DNA of 5,867 nt from an uncultured Desulfovibrionaceae bacterium (GTDB taxonomy: Bacteria > Desulfobacterota > Desulfovibrionia > Desulfovibrionales > Desulfovibrionaceae). Shown piece after piece: positions 5,489 through 5,867 of the stretch (positions within the stretch are counted from its first letter, which is position 1; every line of letters begins with the position of its first letter). Both the position numbers and the translations under genes were made by a program. The notes under the pieces are model-generated. The model made no database searches. It worked only from the letters and a program-made list of their open reading frames with translations, and had not been told where the DNA came from. The stretch covers positions 1 through 5,867 of the forward strand of contig CAMTOM010000107.1 in NCBI GenBank assembly GCA_947074125.1, given 5' to 3'.

Positions 5489-5867
5489 ATGATTCTTTCT
5501 CCTTCCTTGCTCAGTGCAGATTTCTCCCGTTTGGGAGAGGAAATGGATTCTTTGTATGATGCTGGGCTGTTATGGGCTCATTTTGATGTGATGGATGGTC
5601 TTTTTGTTCCCAACATCACGTTTGTAGCTCCGATAATCAAGGCTTTGCGTTCTCGCAGTGAGCTTTTTTTGGATTTACTCGTCCTTATAGAACAACCCGA
5701 GATCTATTTGTAGGCTCTTCGTTATGCCAGAGCCGACATGCCGGTTGTTCAAGCCGTGGCCACACCGCCTTTGCCGGTTCCGTACACTGATGTTCGCCTG
5801 TTGGGAATGCCGGCGGGGTGTGCTCTGACAGCGGGAGCACGACTCGCGAGTCTGGAGCGGGTGGTGG
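5489..5867 (+). pseudogene. rpe: Ribulose-phosphate 3-epimerase, damaged by in-frame stop and cut by window edge
   Basis: Rpe interconverts ribulose 5-phosphate and xylulose 5-phosphate in the pentose phosphate pathway, using a metal in a TIM barrel. Residues 1-45 are normal: SPSLLSADFSRLGEE, then HFDVMDG with metal ligands His31 and Asp33, and FVPNITF. From residue 46 the protein departs from the family. The expected Gly after NITF is Val, and the DVHLM motif reads DLLVL, losing a metal-ligand His at position 64. Codon 75 is TAG (5711-5713). Beyond it the same frame stays open to the edge and still aligns without gaps (ADMPVVQAVAT, LLGMPAGCAL, LASLERVV). However, HAE has become QAV and the NPATP motif has become TAGAR. 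About 126 codons of the roughly 220 expected are present. It is either a decaying gene or unreliable sequence at a contig end. The ribosome site is AGAG at 5478-5481. Confidence 0.8.

Noticed and set aside
5711..5713. TAG in rpe as a recoded codon such as pyrrolysine
   Set aside because: Catalytic and metal-binding residues on both sides of the TAG are also lost, so recoding would not give a working Rpe; decay or sequence error explains all changes together.

Overview
The window is a block of bacterial housekeeping genes, all on the + strand: ribosomal proteins L35 and L20 (rpmI, rplT), both subunits of phenylalanyl-tRNA synthetase (pheS, pheT), a small MerR-family regulator, and the start of ribulose-phosphate 3-epimerase (rpe). 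The order rpmI-rplT-pheS-pheT-merR-rpe, and the style of the proteins, suggest a Desulfovibrio-like member of the Desulfovibrionaceae. This is judged from memory of gene order and family sequences, not from a search. Base composition looks moderate, near half G+C by eye.

Layout. Bases 1-210 are a T-rich leader with no supportable gene; infC, which usually precedes rpmI, is not recognisable. rpmI (211-408) and rplT (543-896) follow, each with a strong Shine-Dalgarno sequence, and each preceded by a hairpin built around a shared GGCGAAAG...GCCAT sequence. A perfect 10-bp hairpin without a U tract lies between rplT and pheS. pheS (1011-2048) is complete. Next comes an unrecognised gene for a 109-residue exported or membrane-anchored proline-rich protein (2131-2460), placed between pheS and pheT (2485-4881). 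After pheT there is a perfect 19-bp dyad overlapping a plausible promoter, then a strong intrinsic terminator, a 10-bp palindrome and the merR-type gene (5002-5439). The last gene, rpe, starts at 5489. It is intact for about 45 codons, then loses conserved residues, hits an in-frame TAG, and continues as a recognisable but damaged Rpe reading frame to the window edge.

How it works together. L35 and L20 are large-subunit ribosomal proteins. PheS and PheT form the alpha2-beta2 enzyme that charges tRNA-Phe, so the first four conserved genes form one translation operon that probably ends at the terminator at 4925-4968. merR appears to be a separate unit with its own control region; its target is unknown. 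Rpe would belong to the pentose phosphate pathway.

I found no defence system, mobile element, CRISPR array or clearly new system. The points worth a second look are the damaged rpe (true pseudogene or poor sequence at a contig end), the small exported protein inside the pheS-pheT operon, the dyad/promoter/terminator cluster before merR, and the related hairpins before the two ribosomal protein genes.
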